Assembly (NCBI GenBank): GCA_029961745.1
Contig: CP124680.1
Span: 4,960,001 to 5,024,000, forward strand
Reading direction: 5' to 3'
Source: Nocardioides sp. L-11A
GTDB taxonomy: Bacteria > Actinomycetota > Actinomycetes > Propionibacteriales > Nocardioidaceae
DNA: 64,000 nucleotides
Position numbers and translations under genes: made by a program. Under the pieces are notes generated by a model. That model was not told where the DNA came from. It saw only the letters and a list, made by a program, of their open reading frames with translations, and searched no databases. Each line of letters starts with the position of its first letter. Within the stretch, counting starts at the first letter, position 1. Positions 1 to 9,188 of this stretch are shown here, one piece after another.

Positions 1-789
1 GGACAGGGTCGGCCGGCCGAACACCACGACCCGCTCGATCCGCTCGCCCAGCTCGGTGGCGAGCAGCAGCCGGTAGGTGCGCAGGGCGTTCTCGCCGGTC
101 CGCGCGCCGCTCGACGGCTCGGCCAGCAGCGGCCACCCCGCCGCCTCGGCCAGCTGTCGCGCGGGCGGCCCGGCGTCGTCACCCGCCACCACGACCGTCC
201 GTGGTCCCTGCGGCAGCCGGGTGGGTCGTCGTACCGGACATTCCTGTCGCGAATCGGGCGGATTCGCGACAGGAATGTCCGGTACGACGGGGACATCCGG
301 CACCAGCGGGGCGTCGAGCTGCAGGTTGAGGTGGACCACGGCGTCCCCCGCCAGCGGGACGACGGAGAGCTCGGCGACGGACGCCACGTCGTGGGAGGGG
401 ACCAGCGCGCCGAAGATGCCGACCTGATCGGTGGTCTGGTTGGCGCCGGTTCCGCGGAGCCGGGCGGGACGGTCGGCCGAGACGACGACCAGGCCGACCC
501 CGGCGTGCGCGGCCTCGAGGACGGCCGGGTGCAGGTTGGCGACGGCCGTGCCGGAGGTCGTCAGGACCGCCGCCCGCGCTCCCGTCTTGGTCAGGCCGAG
601 CGCCAGGAAGCCGGCGGTGCGCTCGTCGATGCGGGTGTGCAGCCGCAGGGCGCCGGCCTGCGCGGCCGCCCACAGCGCCATCGCGGCAGGGGCGTTGCGC
701 GAGCCGGGTGCGACCACGACGTCGGTCACGCCGGCCCGCCGGAGCCGGTCGACGAGGGCGTCCGCGAGAGCGAACGAGCTGTCCGTCAT
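1..789 (-). CDS. menD: 2-succinyl-5-enolpyruvyl-6-hydroxy-3-cyclohexene-1-carboxylate synthase MenD, 3' part cut by window edge
   Basis: Only the N-terminal 263 residues are inside the window; the gene runs off the left edge. MenD is a thiamine-diphosphate enzyme that joins isochorismate and 2-oxoglutarate in menaquinone synthesis in the cytosol. The N-terminal ThDP-binding (PYR) domain shows the APGSRNAP motif near residue 25 and the ThDP-activating glutamate in IDERTAGF near residue 55. The ATG overlaps the TGA of menC (ATGA), so the two are translationally coupled. Odd point: residues about 167-188 are encoded by a perfect 29-bp inverted repeat that adds a Pro/Val/Arg-rich linker where relatives usually have a short one; the frame stays open. 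Confidence 0.93.
   Translation of the reverse strand, partial: MTDSSFALADALVDRLRRAGVTDVVVAPGSRNAPAAMALWAAAQAGALRLHTRIDERTAGFLALGLTKTGARAAVLTTSGTAVANLHPAVLEAAHAGVGLVVVSADRPARLRGTGANQTTDQVGIFGALVPSHDVASVAELSVVPLAGDAVVHLNLQLDAPLVPDVPVVPDIPVANPPDSRQECPVRRPTRLPQGPRTVVVAGDDAGPPARQLAEAAGWPLLAEPSSGARTGENALRTYRLLLATELGERIERVVVFGRPTLS
227..289. repeat. Perfect 29-bp palindrome inside menD
   Basis: Arms 227-255 and 261-289 are perfect reverse complements with a 5-nt loop (256-260). The element is read in frame through menD. It is one of about ten long hairpins in this window and the only one wholly inside a conserved reading frame, reminiscent of Rickettsia palindromic elements that insert in frame in genes. 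Confidence 0.9.
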
Positions 790-1754
790 GGACCGAGATC
801 CTTCCCCAGCGCCCGTACGGCGGCCAGCCGGGCCTCCCAGTGGCGGACCCGCGCGGGATCGGCGGCGACGGCGGCGAGCCGCCCGGCGTCCACCAGCGGG
901 CGGACGACGGGCAGCGCGCCGTCGACCGGCAGCAGGGGCGCGGCCACCACGTCGGAGGTGAGCAACTGGACCGTCGCCAGCCCGCAGGCGTACGGCAACT
1001 CGGGGAGGGAGGCGGCGAGCGCCACGCCCGCGGCGATCCCGACCGAGGTCTCCAGGGCGCTCGACACCACGACCGGCAGCCCGATCCGCTCGGCGATCTC
1101 CAGGCACGCGCGGACCCCGCCGAGCGGCTGCACCTTGAGCACCGCGATGTCGGCGGCCGCCAGGTCCCGGACCCGGTAGGGGTCCTCGGCACGGCGGATC
1201 GACTCGTCGGCCGCGATCGGTACGTCGACCCGGCGCCGGACGAGCGCGAGGTCCTCGACCGTGGCGACCGGCTGCTCGGCGTACTCCAGCCCGCCGGCCG
1301 CGCGGTCCAGCCGGCCGATCGCGGCGACCGCCTCGTCGACCGACCAGCCGCCGTTGGCGTCGACCCGGATCCGGCCGCCCGGCCCGCCCGCGTCGAGCGC
1401 GTCGCGGACCGCCTCCAGCCGGGCCTCGTCCTCGGCGGTGCCCTGGCCGGGCTCGGCCACCTTGACCTTCGCGGTGCGGCAGCCGCCGGCGAGCACGATC
1501 TCGTGGGCCCGCTCGGGCCCGACGGCGGGCACGGTCACGTTGACCGGGACCCGGTCGCGCACCGGTGCCGGCCATGCTCCCGCCGCGGCCTCCTCGGCGC
1601 AGCGCAGCCAGGGCTGGGCGACCTCGGGCGGGTACTCCAGGAACGGGCTCCACTCCCCCCACCCCGCCGGACCCTCGATCAGTGCCGCCTCACGGACGGT
1701 GATGCCGCGGAAGCGCGTGCGCATCGGGATGGACACCACCCGGATCGCGCTCAC
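786..1754 (-). CDS. menC: o-succinylbenzoate synthase MenC
   Basis: This 322-residue enolase-superfamily enzyme dehydrates SHCHC to o-succinylbenzoate, the step after MenD/MenH in menaquinone synthesis. Visible catalytic elements in order: the K-x-K pair in [10 protein letters not shown] (about residue 98), the metal ligands in [17 protein letters not shown] and AADESIR, and the general-base lysine in [10 protein letters not shown]. The GTG start at 1754 was chosen because it overlaps the menE stop (GTGA) and gives a normal N-terminus ([10 protein letters not shown]); upstream in-frame codons lie inside menE. The stop overlaps the menD start, so menE-menC-menD are one tightly coupled transcript. 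Confidence 0.93.
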   Translation of the reverse strand: MSAIRVVSIPMRTRFRGITVREAALIEGPAGWGEWSPFLEYPPEVAQPWLRCAEEAAAGAWPAPVRDRVPVNVTVPAVGPERAHEIVLAGGCRTAKVKVAEPGQGTAEDEARLEAVRDALDAGGPGGRIRVDANGGWSVDEAVAAIGRLDRAAGGLEYAEQPVATVEDLALVRRRVDVPIAADESIRRAEDPYRVRDLAAADIAVLKVQPLGGVRACLEIAERIGLPVVVSSALETSVGIAAGVALAASLPELPYACGLATVQLLTSDVVAAPLLPVDGALPVVRPLVDAGRLAAVAADPARVRHWEARLAAVRALGKDLGP

Positions 1755-2761
1755 CGCGCCGCCTCCGCGAGCCTCAGCAGCGCCTGCCGGTCGGGCTTGC
1801 CGTTGGCCAGCAGCGGGATCGCGTCGAGCCGGACCAGTTGCCGGGGCGCCCAGGCACGCGGGTGCGCGTCGGCCACCCACGCCCGCGCCTCGTCCGGCCC
1901 GACCGGCCCCACGACGAACGCGACGACCCGGTTCCCCCACTCGACATCCGGTACGCCGAGCACCTCGGCCGCGACCACGTCGGGGTGCTGCCGCAGCCGC
2001 TCGGCCACCGCCGGTCCCGGCACGTTGAGCCCGCCGGTCACGATGACGTCGTCGACCCGCCCGATCACGGCCAGCCGGCCGTCCTCGTCGATCCGGCCGG
2101 CATCGGAGGTCAGGAACCAGCCGTCGACCAGCACCTCGGCGGTCAGGTCGGGCTGCCCGTCGTAGCCGCTGAAGAGGGTGGGGCCGGCGATCCGGATCCG
2201 GCCGCCCTCCCCCAGCGCGACCGCGACCCCGTCGAGCGGCAGGCCGTCGTAGACACAGCCGCCGGCGGTCTCCGCCGAGCCGTACGTCGCCACGACGCGC
2301 ACCCCCGCCTCGGCCGCGCGCCCACGCAGCGAGGCTCCGATCGGGCCGCCGCCGAGCAGCACGGTGTGCGCCCGCCGGAGCGCGGCGACGTCGGGCGACG
2401 AGGCCAGCAGCCGGGTCAGCTGGGTCGGGACCAGGGAGACGAACCAGCCCTCGCCCGCCGGCCAGCCGTCGCGGTCGTGCAGGGCCGGCGGGTGGCCGGC
2501 GACCAGGGACCGGACGATCACCTGCAGCCCCGCGACGTACGTCGGCGGGAGGGTCAGCACCCAGGGGCCGCTCGCACCCAGCCGGGCCGCGGAGGCCTGC
2601 ACCGAGGAGCGGACCGCGGCGCGGCTCAGCAGCACCCGCTTCGGCGTACCCGTGGAGCCGGAGGTCTCGACCACGAGCGGCGCGTCGTCGTCGGCGGAGA
2701 GCCAGCGCCGGGTCCGCTCGACGACCTCGGCGGGCCCACCACGCACGGTCCAGGGTTCCAC
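1751..2761 (-). CDS. menE: o-succinylbenzoate-CoA ligase MenE
   Basis: This 336-residue ANL-superfamily ligase adenylates o-succinylbenzoate and transfers it to CoA. Motifs in order: the P-loop ETSGSTGTPK near residue 38, ATYGSAETAGG in the middle, the hinge region VIGRVDDVIVTGG, and a C-terminal LLANGKPDR with the catalytic lysine. The length is short, as in many actinobacterial MenE proteins. The GTG at 2761 is preceded by a TAGCGT -10 element (2774-2769) with only 7 nt between, so the transcript is probably leaderless. Divergent from menA across 95 bp. Confidence 0.9.
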   Translation of the reverse strand: MEPWTVRGGPAEVVERTRRWLSADDDAPLVVETSGSTGTPKRVLLSRAAVRSSVQASAARLGASGPWVLTLPPTYVAGLQVIVRSLVAGHPPALHDRDGWPAGEGWFVSLVPTQLTRLLASSPDVAALRRAHTVLLGGGPIGASLRGRAAEAGVRVVATYGSAETAGGCVYDGLPLDGVAVALGEGGRIRIAGPTLFSGYDGQPDLTAEVLVDGWFLTSDAGRIDEDGRLAVIGRVDDVIVTGGLNVPGPAVAERLRQHPDVVAAEVLGVPDVEWGNRVVAFVVGPVGPDEARAWVADAHPRAWAPRQLVRLDAIPLLANGKPDRQALLRLAEAAR

Positions 2762-2856
2762 CGCACAGACGCTATCGCCCGCACCGCGACGCCGGTCCGG
2801 GGACCGGACGGCACCCGACTGCGCGCGCGGGCGCCGCCGCCTGCTTGAATCGACGG

Positions 2857-3740
2857 CTATGGCCACAGCAGCGCACTGGATCGCGGGCGCCCGCGTCCGC
2901 ACTCTCCCGGCAGCGGTCGCCCCGGTCGTCGTCGGCACCGCCGTCGCGGTGTACGCCGACCGCGGCGTCTGGTGGAAGGCGCTGCTCGCCGCCGTGGTCA
3001 GCCTGGCCCTCCAGGTCGGCGTCAACTACGCCAACGACTACTCCGACGGCATCCGCGGCACCGACGACGAGCGGGTCGGCCCCCTGCGCCTGGTCGGCTC
3101 CGGGCTCGCCACCCCCGCCGCGGTGAAGCGGGCGGCGTTCCTCTCCTTCGGCGTCGCCGCCGTGGCCGGACTCGTGCTCGCCGCCACCACGTCGTGGTGG
3201 CTGGTCCTCGTCGGCGCGCTCAGCGTGCTCGCGGCCTGGTACTACACCGGCGGCTCGAAGCCCTACGGCTACCTCGGGCTCGGCGAGGTGATGGTGTTCG
3301 TGTTCTTCGGCCTGGTCGCGGTCGTCGGCACCACCTGGGTGCAGACCGAGACCTGGCGGACCCCGGGCTGGGCCTCGGTCGCCGCCGGTGCCGGGGTCGG
3401 TGCCCTGGCCTGCGCGATCCTGGTCGCCAACAACCTGCGCGACATCCCCACCGACCGCGTCGCCGGCAAGATGACCCTCGCCGTGCGACTCGGCGACCGT
3501 CGTACCCGCGCCTTCTACGCGGTCCTCCTCGGGCTCTCCGCCGCCGCCGTCGTGGTCCTCGCCGCGCTCACCACCTGGTGGGCCCTGCTCGGCCTCGGCT
3601 TCCTGCTGCCCGGCATCGCGGCCGCACGCATCGTGCTCGGCGGGGCCCAGGGCCCGGCCCTCATCCCGGTGCTGCAGAAGACCGGTGTCGCCGAGCTGGC
3701 CTGGGCCGTCCTCGCCGGCCTCGGGCTCGTCGTCGGCTGA
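2857..3740 (+). CDS. menA: 1,4-dihydroxy-2-naphthoate polyprenyltransferase MenA
   Basis: This 293-residue integral membrane prenyltransferase (UbiA family) attaches the isoprenoid tail to DHNA to form demethylmenaquinone. It has the first Asp-rich motif in NYANDYSDGIRGTDDE (about residue 50) and the second in NNLRDIPTDRVAGK (about residue 190), separated and followed by several hydrophobic helices. The ATG at 2857 gives the normal N-terminus (MATAAHWIAGARVRTLP). It is divergently transcribed from menE, so menaquinone genes are expressed in both directions from one 95-bp region. A long hairpin follows 40 bp after the stop. Confidence 0.93.
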
Positions 3741-3780
3741 GGCCACCTCTCTCACGGGCCGCCCGCCGGCCGGGTCGCCG

Positions 3781-3866
3781 CTTCATCACGGTATGTAGGC
3801 CAACCCGCACTGCTGTAGCGGAGTTCCACTACAGCAGTGGCGCTTCGGCTACATCACGTGATGAAG
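3781..3866. repeat. Nested long hairpin between convergent menA and DUF4229 gene
   Basis: Outer arms 3781-3798 and 3849-3866 pair with two mismatches; inner arms 3808-3818 and 3829-3839 (CACTGCTGTAG and its complement) pair perfectly. It lies in the gap between two convergent genes, where it could act as a bidirectional terminator, but it has no T-tract and resembles the other long palindromes of this window. Confidence 0.8.
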
Positions 3867-3881
3867 CCGCAGCCATCCAAC

Positions 3882-4145
3882 TCAGTCGTCTTGGTCCTCA
3901 CGGGACCGCATCTCCTCGTACTTGCGGGAGATCCGGTCCGCGCGCCCCTCGACCTTGGCGGCGAAAGCCGAGCGCTGCCGCGCCAGCAGGACGTACGACG
4001 CGACACCGCTGACCAGGAAGGCGATCACGATGATCCACAGCACGTTGACCGAGTCGGCGACCAGCAGCCACACCCCCGCCACCAGGCAGAACGCGCCGAT
4101 GAACAGGCCGGCTCGCAGGGCGGTGTAGATCCAGAACTCCTTCAC
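3882..4145 (-). CDS. DUF4229-type small membrane protein
   Basis: This 87-residue protein has two hydrophobic helices (about residues 8-28 and 33-53) followed by a charged, helical cytoplasmic tail rich in Arg and Glu. The pattern and its position beside the cytochrome and menaquinone genes match the actinobacterial DUF4229 family, whose function is unknown. It is convergent with menA and divergent from the small gene at 4228. The family assignment is by overall pattern recognition. Confidence 0.75.
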   Translation of the reverse strand: MKEFWIYTALRAGLFIGAFCLVAGVWLLVADSVNVLWIIVIAFLVSGVASYVLLARQRSAFAAKVEGRADRISRKYEEMRSREDQDD

Positions 4146-4227
4146 CCCACCAGCCTAGGCGCGCGCGGTTCGTCCGCGGTCATCGGGACCCACCACGAAG
4201 CAACCGGCGACCGCCTACTCTGGAGAG

Positions 4228-4467
4228 GTGAAGCTGTTGCTCGTCGTCCTCGTGTTCGCGGCGCTGACCTACCTCGCGGTCCGCTGGCTCCAGGACCGCG
4301 GGTACGGCGACGAGCCCGCCCGCCGGCGTACGCCGAAGCCGAAGCCGCCGACCCGTCCGGTCGCCCCCGACGACGACGAGGGCTTCCTGCGCGACCTGGA
4401 GTGGCGACGCCGCCAGCAGGAGCGGCACAAGGACCAGCCGCAGCCGCCGGACAGCCCGGACGCCTGA
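4228..4467 (+). CDS. Small membrane-anchored hypothetical protein
   Basis: This 79-residue protein has one N-terminal hydrophobic segment (MKLLLVVLVFAALTYLAV) followed by a basic, proline-rich stretch and an acidic/basic cytoplasmic tail with a DDDEGFLRDLEW patch. No known function is recognised. The GTG start at 4228 sits 6 nt after a TACTCT -10 element (4216-4221), indicating a leaderless transcript. It is convergent with ccsB, and its stop lies 13 bp before the palindrome that makes up the end of ccsB. Confidence 0.7.
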   Translation: MKLLLVVLVFAALTYLAVRWLQDRGYGDEPARRRTPKPKPPTRPVAPDDDEGFLRDLEWRRRQQERHKDQPQPPDSPDA

Positions 4468-4479
4468 GCCGGCCTGCCG

Positions 4480-4533
4480 GCGGTTCACCTACCGGATTCG
4501 TCGTCAGAACCGCGGTTCTGCGACAGATCCGGT
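4480..4533. repeat. Palindromic element overlapping the 3' end of ccsB
   Basis: A 16-bp perfect palindrome (4505-4520) sits inside a larger inverted repeat 4491-4533 with one gap and one mismatch. The left portion 4480-4505 matches 22972-22997 at 24 of 26 positions, so the two loci share a common ancestor. The ccsB stop codon (4504-4506) lies inside it. Confidence 0.75.
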
Positions 4534-5538
4534 CGTTGCGTCGACCACCCGCTCGGCGGCATACGAGTGCTGGCTCGTGGTCGAGAAGTAGTTGATGCCG
4601 ATGAAGTTGAACCACAGGGTGGCCATGCCGACCAGGGCGAGCATGGCGGCCTTGCGGCCCTTCCAGCCGGCGGTGGCACGGGCGTGGAGGTACCCGGCGT
4701 AGACGACCCAGGTGATGAACGCCCACACCTCCTTGGGGTCCCAGTTCCAGTAGCGCGACCACGCCTCGTGCGCCCAGATCGGCCCGGTGATGAGGACGGC
4801 GAAGGTCCACACGGGGAACGCGAACGCGTGCACGCGGTAGGCCAGGCGGTCGAGGGCGTCGAGCTGCGGGACCCGCGCCAGCCAGCCGCCGAGCTCGGTG
4901 CCCGCGGCGGCGGCCCGGCGCTGCGCGCGCATCCGGACGAGGTAGACGATCGAGATGATGCCGCCGAGGGTGAAGGCGCCGGTGGCGATCACGGCGGAGA
5001 CGACGTGGATGACCAGCCACGGCGAGTTGAGCGACTCGGTCAGCGGCGCAACGGCGTCGTAGAGCCAGATCACCGCGACCATGAGGGTCGCGACGACGAA
5101 GCCGACGACGAGCGGTCCCATCCAGCCGAGCGCGAACTTCTTGTAGAGCACCAGGTAGAGCAGTGCGACCACGAACGTCCCGGAGAGCGTGAACTCGTAC
5201 ATATTGCCCCAGGGCACCCGGTTGGGATCGGCGGCCATGCCGCGCCCCACGAGGGCCACGAGGTGCGCCGCACAGGCGATCGCCGTGAGCAGCACGCCGA
5301 GGCGACCGAGGAAGGCCACCCGCTGGGTACGCCGCGCGGACGGCGCGTCCCCGGCGCCGGCCTCCTCCGCGGCCGTACCCTCGACGTCCGGTCCGCCCGC
5401 GCCGACGAGGGCGCGCTCGGCCGCCGGCTGGCGCAGCGCGGCCCACTCGGCGAGGTAGACGACCAGGGCGACGAAGTAGATGATCCCCGCCGCCCCCACG
5501 GCCTGGTTGCTCAGCGTCTCCCACGCGGTGTTGCTCAC
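4504..5538 (-). CDS. ccsB: Cytochrome c biogenesis protein CcsB (CcsA/ResC type)
   Basis: This 344-residue polytopic membrane protein is the haem-handling half of the System II cytochrome c synthase and works with ResB. It carries the WNWDPKEVWAFITW tryptophan-rich haem-binding (WWD) motif near residue 255 and several hydrophobic helices. Relatives usually end shortly after the segment equivalent to SQHSYA; here about 16 extra residues (ERVVDATTGSVAEPRF) follow, the last of which are encoded by a palindromic element. The start overlaps the resB stop, consistent with one operon. Confidence 0.9.
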   Translation of the reverse strand: MSNTAWETLSNQAVGAAGIIYFVALVVYLAEWAALRQPAAERALVGAGGPDVEGTAAEEAGAGDAPSARRTQRVAFLGRLGVLLTAIACAAHLVALVGRGMAADPNRVPWGNMYEFTLSGTFVVALLYLVLYKKFALGWMGPLVVGFVVATLMVAVIWLYDAVAPLTESLNSPWLVIHVVSAVIATGAFTLGGIISIVYLVRMRAQRRAAAAGTELGGWLARVPQLDALDRLAYRVHAFAFPVWTFAVLITGPIWAHEAWSRYWNWDPKEVWAFITWVVYAGYLHARATAGWKGRKAAMLALVGMATLWFNFIGINYFSTTSQHSYAAERVVDATTGSVAEPRF

Positions 5539-7172
5539 GACTGCCTCACGATCTCGGATGCCTCCTGGAGCTGCGACAGTACGGCGGTCAGGATCTCGTC
5601 CATCTCACCGTTGCCGGAGCGATCGAGTACGGCGACCTCGACCCTGGTGGTCATCGGCTCAGTGCCGCCGGTTCCGTCCATTGTGCCTGCGTCCGCGTCC
5701 GTGGGGTCACCGGGGTCGCCGGGGCCGACCGGGACCGCCCGCACCCACACCCGGCGCGGCCGGATGAACAGCGAGCCGCACAGGCCGATGAGCGCGAGGA
5801 TCACGCCGAGCAGCGCGATCTCCTTGCCGGGGGTCTGGCTGATCTGCACCCGGATCCAGGGGTCGACCCGCTCGAAGGTGACCGAGCCGAGCCCGTCGGG
5901 CAGGTCGACCTTGCCACCCGGCTGGAGGTCGATGCGCAGCGGCTTGCCGTCCTCCTGGGTGATCGGGGTGGCCTTCGACTTGTCGAGCACGTAGACCGAC
6001 TGGGGGCTGCCGTCGTCGAGGCCCAGGTCGCCGGTGTAGGCGAGCATCGACAGCGTCGGGTTGAGGTCGTCGCCGAACACCGTGACGGGGTTGCCGTCGA
6101 TCATGTCGAAGGTCGGGAAGAACAGCCCGTCGAGCCCGATCTGGCCGGGCTTGGCGTCGGGGCACTTCACGACGCCGTACGACAGGAAGCTGGCGTCGCG
6201 CGGCAGGAACACCGTCGGTCCGGTGCAGACGATCTCGCCCGAGCCGTCGCGGATGGTGATGACCGGCGCGTAGCCGTGGCCGATCAGGAAGACGTCGGTG
6301 CCGTCGAGCTCGAGCGGGTGGTTGACCCGGAGGTTGTACTTCCTCGGCTCGCCCTTCCCCACGCGATAGGTCAACGCGGCCTCGAACTTCCGGGCCTGAC
6401 CGAAGCGCGGCCCGTCCTTGAGCCAGTCGACGGAGAAGTCGTCGACGCTGAAGCGGAAGTTCTTCATCTGGCCCTGCCCGAACAGGCCGCCGGGCTTGAA
6501 GTCGTCGTACTGCGTGAGGTTGTTGCTGAACGTGCTGCCCTGCACCAGGATGACGCCGCCCTGGTAGCCCCGCAGGCCGCCCATCGCGACCCCCGCGAGC
6601 ACGATCAGCAGGGAGAGGTGGAAGACCAGGTTGCCGGCCTCACGGAGGTAGCCGCGCTCGGCGGCGACGAAGTCGTCGCCGACGGCGGCCCGGCGGATCC
6701 GGTGCCTCCGGCCGAGCACCGAGCGTGCCCGGTCGAGGACGTCGGCCGGCGCGAGGTCCGTGGTGTACGACGCCTGCACCGGCATCCGGCTGAGATTGCG
6801 CGGTGCCTGCGGCGGCTCGGCGCGCAGGGCCCGGTAGTAGACGAACAGGCGCGGGATGATGCAGCCGACGAGCGAGAGCACCAGCAGCAGGTAGATCGCG
6901 GAGAACCATGGCGAGCTGTAGACCGAGAACAGGTCGAGCTTCTCGTAGACCGGCGTCAGTTTCGGGTGCTCGTCCTTCCAGCGGGTGACGGCGAGCGAGT
7001 CGACGTCGGCCTGCGGGATCACCGAGCCGGGGATGGCTGCGAGCGCGAGCAGCAGGAGCAGGAGCAGCGCCGTCCGCATCGAGGTGACCTGGCGCCACGC
7101 CCAGCGCAGCAGCTCGCGCGCGGTCAGCTCGCCCGGGCGCCGCGCGGGGTCGGGGCGTCGTGGGGTGCTCAT
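5535..7172 (-). CDS. resB: Cytochrome c biogenesis protein ResB
   Basis: This 545-residue membrane protein is the partner of CcsB in haem ligation to apocytochrome c on the outer face of the membrane. Three hydrophobic helices are near residues 32-52, 85-105 and 180-200, followed by a large extracytoplasmic domain and a C-terminal helix (IALLGVILALIGLCGSLFI, about residues 460-480). The C-terminus is an acidic, Gly/Asp-rich tail. The ATG at 7172 overlaps the ccdA stop; the longer upstream frame runs inside ccdA and was rejected. Confidence 0.93.
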   Translation of the reverse strand: MSTPRRPDPARRPGELTARELLRWAWRQVTSMRTALLLLLLLALAAIPGSVIPQADVDSLAVTRWKDEHPKLTPVYEKLDLFSVYSSPWFSAIYLLLVLSLVGCIIPRLFVYYRALRAEPPQAPRNLSRMPVQASYTTDLAPADVLDRARSVLGRRHRIRRAAVGDDFVAAERGYLREAGNLVFHLSLLIVLAGVAMGGLRGYQGGVILVQGSTFSNNLTQYDDFKPGGLFGQGQMKNFRFSVDDFSVDWLKDGPRFGQARKFEAALTYRVGKGEPRKYNLRVNHPLELDGTDVFLIGHGYAPVITIRDGSGEIVCTGPTVFLPRDASFLSYGVVKCPDAKPGQIGLDGLFFPTFDMIDGNPVTVFGDDLNPTLSMLAYTGDLGLDDGSPQSVYVLDKSKATPITQEDGKPLRIDLQPGGKVDLPDGLGSVTFERVDPWIRVQISQTPGKEIALLGVILALIGLCGSLFIRPRRVWVRAVPVGPGDPGDPTDADAGTMDGTGGTEPMTTRVEVAVLDRSGNGEMDEILTAVLSQLQEASEIVRQS

Positions 7173-7930
7173 ACGGAGACCTCGAAGTTCTGCACGAGCT
7201 GGAGCTGCATCCATTGGACGAGGTGGCCCCACCAGCCGGTGAGCATGAGGATGCCGATCAGGATCAGGAACGCTCCCCCGATCCGCATCACCCACTTCTG
7301 GTGCCGCCGGACGAAGCCGGTGAGTGCGAGGGTACGGCGGTAGGCGAGTCCGGCGACGATGAAGGGGATGCCGAGCCCGAGGGCGTAGCACAGGGAGAGC
7401 AGCGCGCCGCGCATCGCGGTGGCGTCGACGAAGGTGAGGTTGACGATGACGCCGTAGGTCGGGCCGACACAGGGCTGCCAGCCGATCGCGAACAGCGCGC
7501 CGAGCAGCGGCGCGGCACCGAGCCCGACGGCCGGGATCCGGTGGATCCGCAGGTCACGCTGCAGCCAGGGCAGCGCGCCGGCGAAGACCAGGCCGAGCAC
7601 GACCAGGACCACTCCGAGACCCATCTGGATCTCGTCGTCCCAGCGGCGCAGGGTCTGGCCGACCGAGCCGAAGGCGGCGCCCATGAGCACGAAGACGACG
7701 GCGAAGCCCAGCACGAACAGCACCGAGCCCAGCAGCATCCGGCCGCGCCGCTTGCCGGCCTCCCCGGAGACGATGTCGGCACCGGAGAGCCCGGTCGCAT
7801 AGGAGAGGTAGCCCGGGAGCAGCGGCAGCACGCACGGGGAGAAGAAGGAGACGAGGCCGACGAAGACGGCCACGGGCACCGCGAGGCCGAGCGAGCCGGC
7901 GGCCGCCTGCTCCTGGAGCCATTCGCCCAT
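7169..7930 (-). CDS. ccdA: Thiol-disulfide transport protein CcdA
   Basis: This 253-residue protein with about six transmembrane helices carries reducing equivalents across the membrane for cytochrome c maturation. The two redox cysteines are visible in FFSPCVLPLLPG (about residue 32) and GWQPCVGPTYG (about residue 150), the signature of the DsbD/CcdA transmembrane family. The start codon overlaps the resA stop and its own stop overlaps resB, so resA-ccdA-resB-ccsB are co-translated and form a complete System II set. Confidence 0.95.
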   Translation of the reverse strand: MGEWLQEQAAAGSLGLAVPVAVFVGLVSFFSPCVLPLLPGYLSYATGLSGADIVSGEAGKRRGRMLLGSVLFVLGFAVVFVLMGAAFGSVGQTLRRWDDEIQMGLGVVLVVLGLVFAGALPWLQRDLRIHRIPAVGLGAAPLLGALFAIGWQPCVGPTYGVIVNLTFVDATAMRGALLSLCYALGLGIPFIVAGLAYRRTLALTGFVRRHQKWVMRIGGAFLILIGILMLTGWWGHLVQWMQLQLVQNFEVSV

Positions 7931-8499
7931 CAGCCGTCGCCCTCCGCCAGGACGGACTCGACGACCGTGGTCAGCGTGCTCTTCGAGGGGATCGGCCCGT
8001 TGACCAGGGCCGCGACCCGGCCGGTCGCGTCGAGGACCAGGGTGGCCGGCATCGAGGGCGGCGCGAACCGACCCAGGTCGAGCAGCGTCTCGCTGCCCGG
8101 GTCGTAGAACGACGGGTAGTCGACGCCCCGGGCGCGCTCGAAGGCGGCGGCGTTCTCCTTCGCCAGGTCACGGATGTTGATGCCGACGAAGGCGACGTCG
8201 TCACCGAGCTCGGTCTCGGCCTCGACGAGCATGGGCATCTCCTTGATGCACGGTCCGCACAGCGACCACCACACGTTGAGGACCACGACCTTGCCCCGCA
8301 GGTCGGCGAGGTCGAGCGCCTCGCCCTGGATCGTCGTCCCGCTGATGTCGACCGGCGCCTCGCGCTCGTCGTCGGGGATCTCCACGACCTTCCCGCTGCC
8401 GGCGATGTAGTCGAGGTCGCCGGTGCCCCCGAGGTCCGAGCAGGCGGACGACAGGAGCAGGGCGGCCAGGACGGCCACCGCACAGGCGACGCGTCTCAT
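7930..8499 (-). CDS. resA: TlpA/ResA-like lipoprotein thiol-disulfide oxidoreductase
   Basis: This 189-residue protein is predicted to reduce apocytochrome c cysteines outside the membrane, using electrons from CcdA. An N-terminal lipoprotein signal ends in LLLSSAC (lipobox Cys about residue 20). The thioredoxin-like fold has the active site WWSLCGPC near residue 80 and a cis-proline region ([16 protein letters not shown]) near residue 152. The start overlaps the upstream phosphatase gene by 4 bp, and the gene joins ccdA without a gap. Confidence 0.9.
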   Translation of the reverse strand: MRRVACAVAVLAALLLSSACSDLGGTGDLDYIAGSGKVVEIPDDEREAPVDISGTTIQGEALDLADLRGKVVVLNVWWSLCGPCIKEMPMLVEAETELGDDVAFVGINIRDLAKENAAAFERARGVDYPSFYDPGSETLLDLGRFAPPSMPATLVLDATGRVAALVNGPIPSKSTLTTVVESVLAEGDG

Positions 8500-9188
8500 G
8501 CCGGAGGCGTCCCCTCGGGCCGGTTCTCCTCGGGCGCGTCACCGGCGGAGAACGGCGCCGCGATGTCACCGGTCGGGATCAGGTCGATCGCCGGCTCGGC
8601 GTACGAGATCTCGACCAGGTCCTCGCCGGCGAAACCGAAGGAGGTGACCGAGCACAGCGTGCACTGCCGCTTGCGGGGATCGTGCAGGAAGGAGCGCTTC
8701 TCCGCGGCCAGGCGGGTGGTCCAGATCGGCAGTTGGTGGGAGACGAGGACCGCCTCGTGGCCGGCGGCGTCGCGGCGGGCGTCGTGGACGGCGGCCATCA
8801 TCCGCTCGACGATCGCCCGGTAGGGCTCGCCCCAGGACGGCCGGAAGGGGTTGTAGAGGTGGCGCCACAGCAGGGGGTTGCGCAGCGCGTTGTTGCCCCG
8901 GCCGAAGGTCATCCCCTCGAACCGGTTCTCCGACTCGATGACCCGCGCCTCGCGCCCGACCTCGAGGCCGAGGGCGGCGGCCAGCGGGGCGGCGGTCTCC
9001 TGCGCGCGCTCCAGCGGCGAGGACCGGATCACGGTGATGTCGTTGCCCTTGAGCGCCTCGGCGACCCGATCGGCCATCGCCCGGCCGCGGGCGGAGAGGT
9101 GGAAGCCGTCGCGACGCCCGTAGAGGATGCCCTCCGGGTTGTGGACCTCGCCGTGGCGGACCAGGTGGACGACCGTGTCGGCGGTCAT
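8496..9188 (-). CDS. Histidine phosphatase family protein
   Basis: This 230-residue phosphoglycerate-mutase-like phosphatase shows the phospho-histidine motif [10 protein letters not shown] near residue 10, the [11 protein letters not shown] segment near residue 57 and the second catalytic His in VSHQLPIW near residue 150. The substrate is not evident from sequence. It sits between hemL and resA with 4-bp overlaps on both sides, a placement common in actinobacteria, so it is co-transcribed with haem and cytochrome c genes. Confidence 0.85.
   Translation of the reverse strand: MTADTVVHLVRHGEVHNPEGILYGRRDGFHLSARGRAMADRVAEALKGNDITVIRSSPLERAQETAAPLAAALGLEVGREARVIESENRFEGMTFGRGNNALRNPLLWRHLYNPFRPSWGEPYRAIVERMMAAVHDARRDAAGHEAVLVSHQLPIWTTRLAAEKRSFLHDPRKRQCTLCSVTSFGFAGEDLVEISYAEPAIDLIPTGDIAAPFSAGDAPEENRPEGTPPA

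Noticed and set aside
179..2165. Long overlapping frames on both strands across the men genes
   Set aside because: They are high-GC shadow frames of menD, menC and menE; only the menaquinone frames show family motifs and coupled starts.
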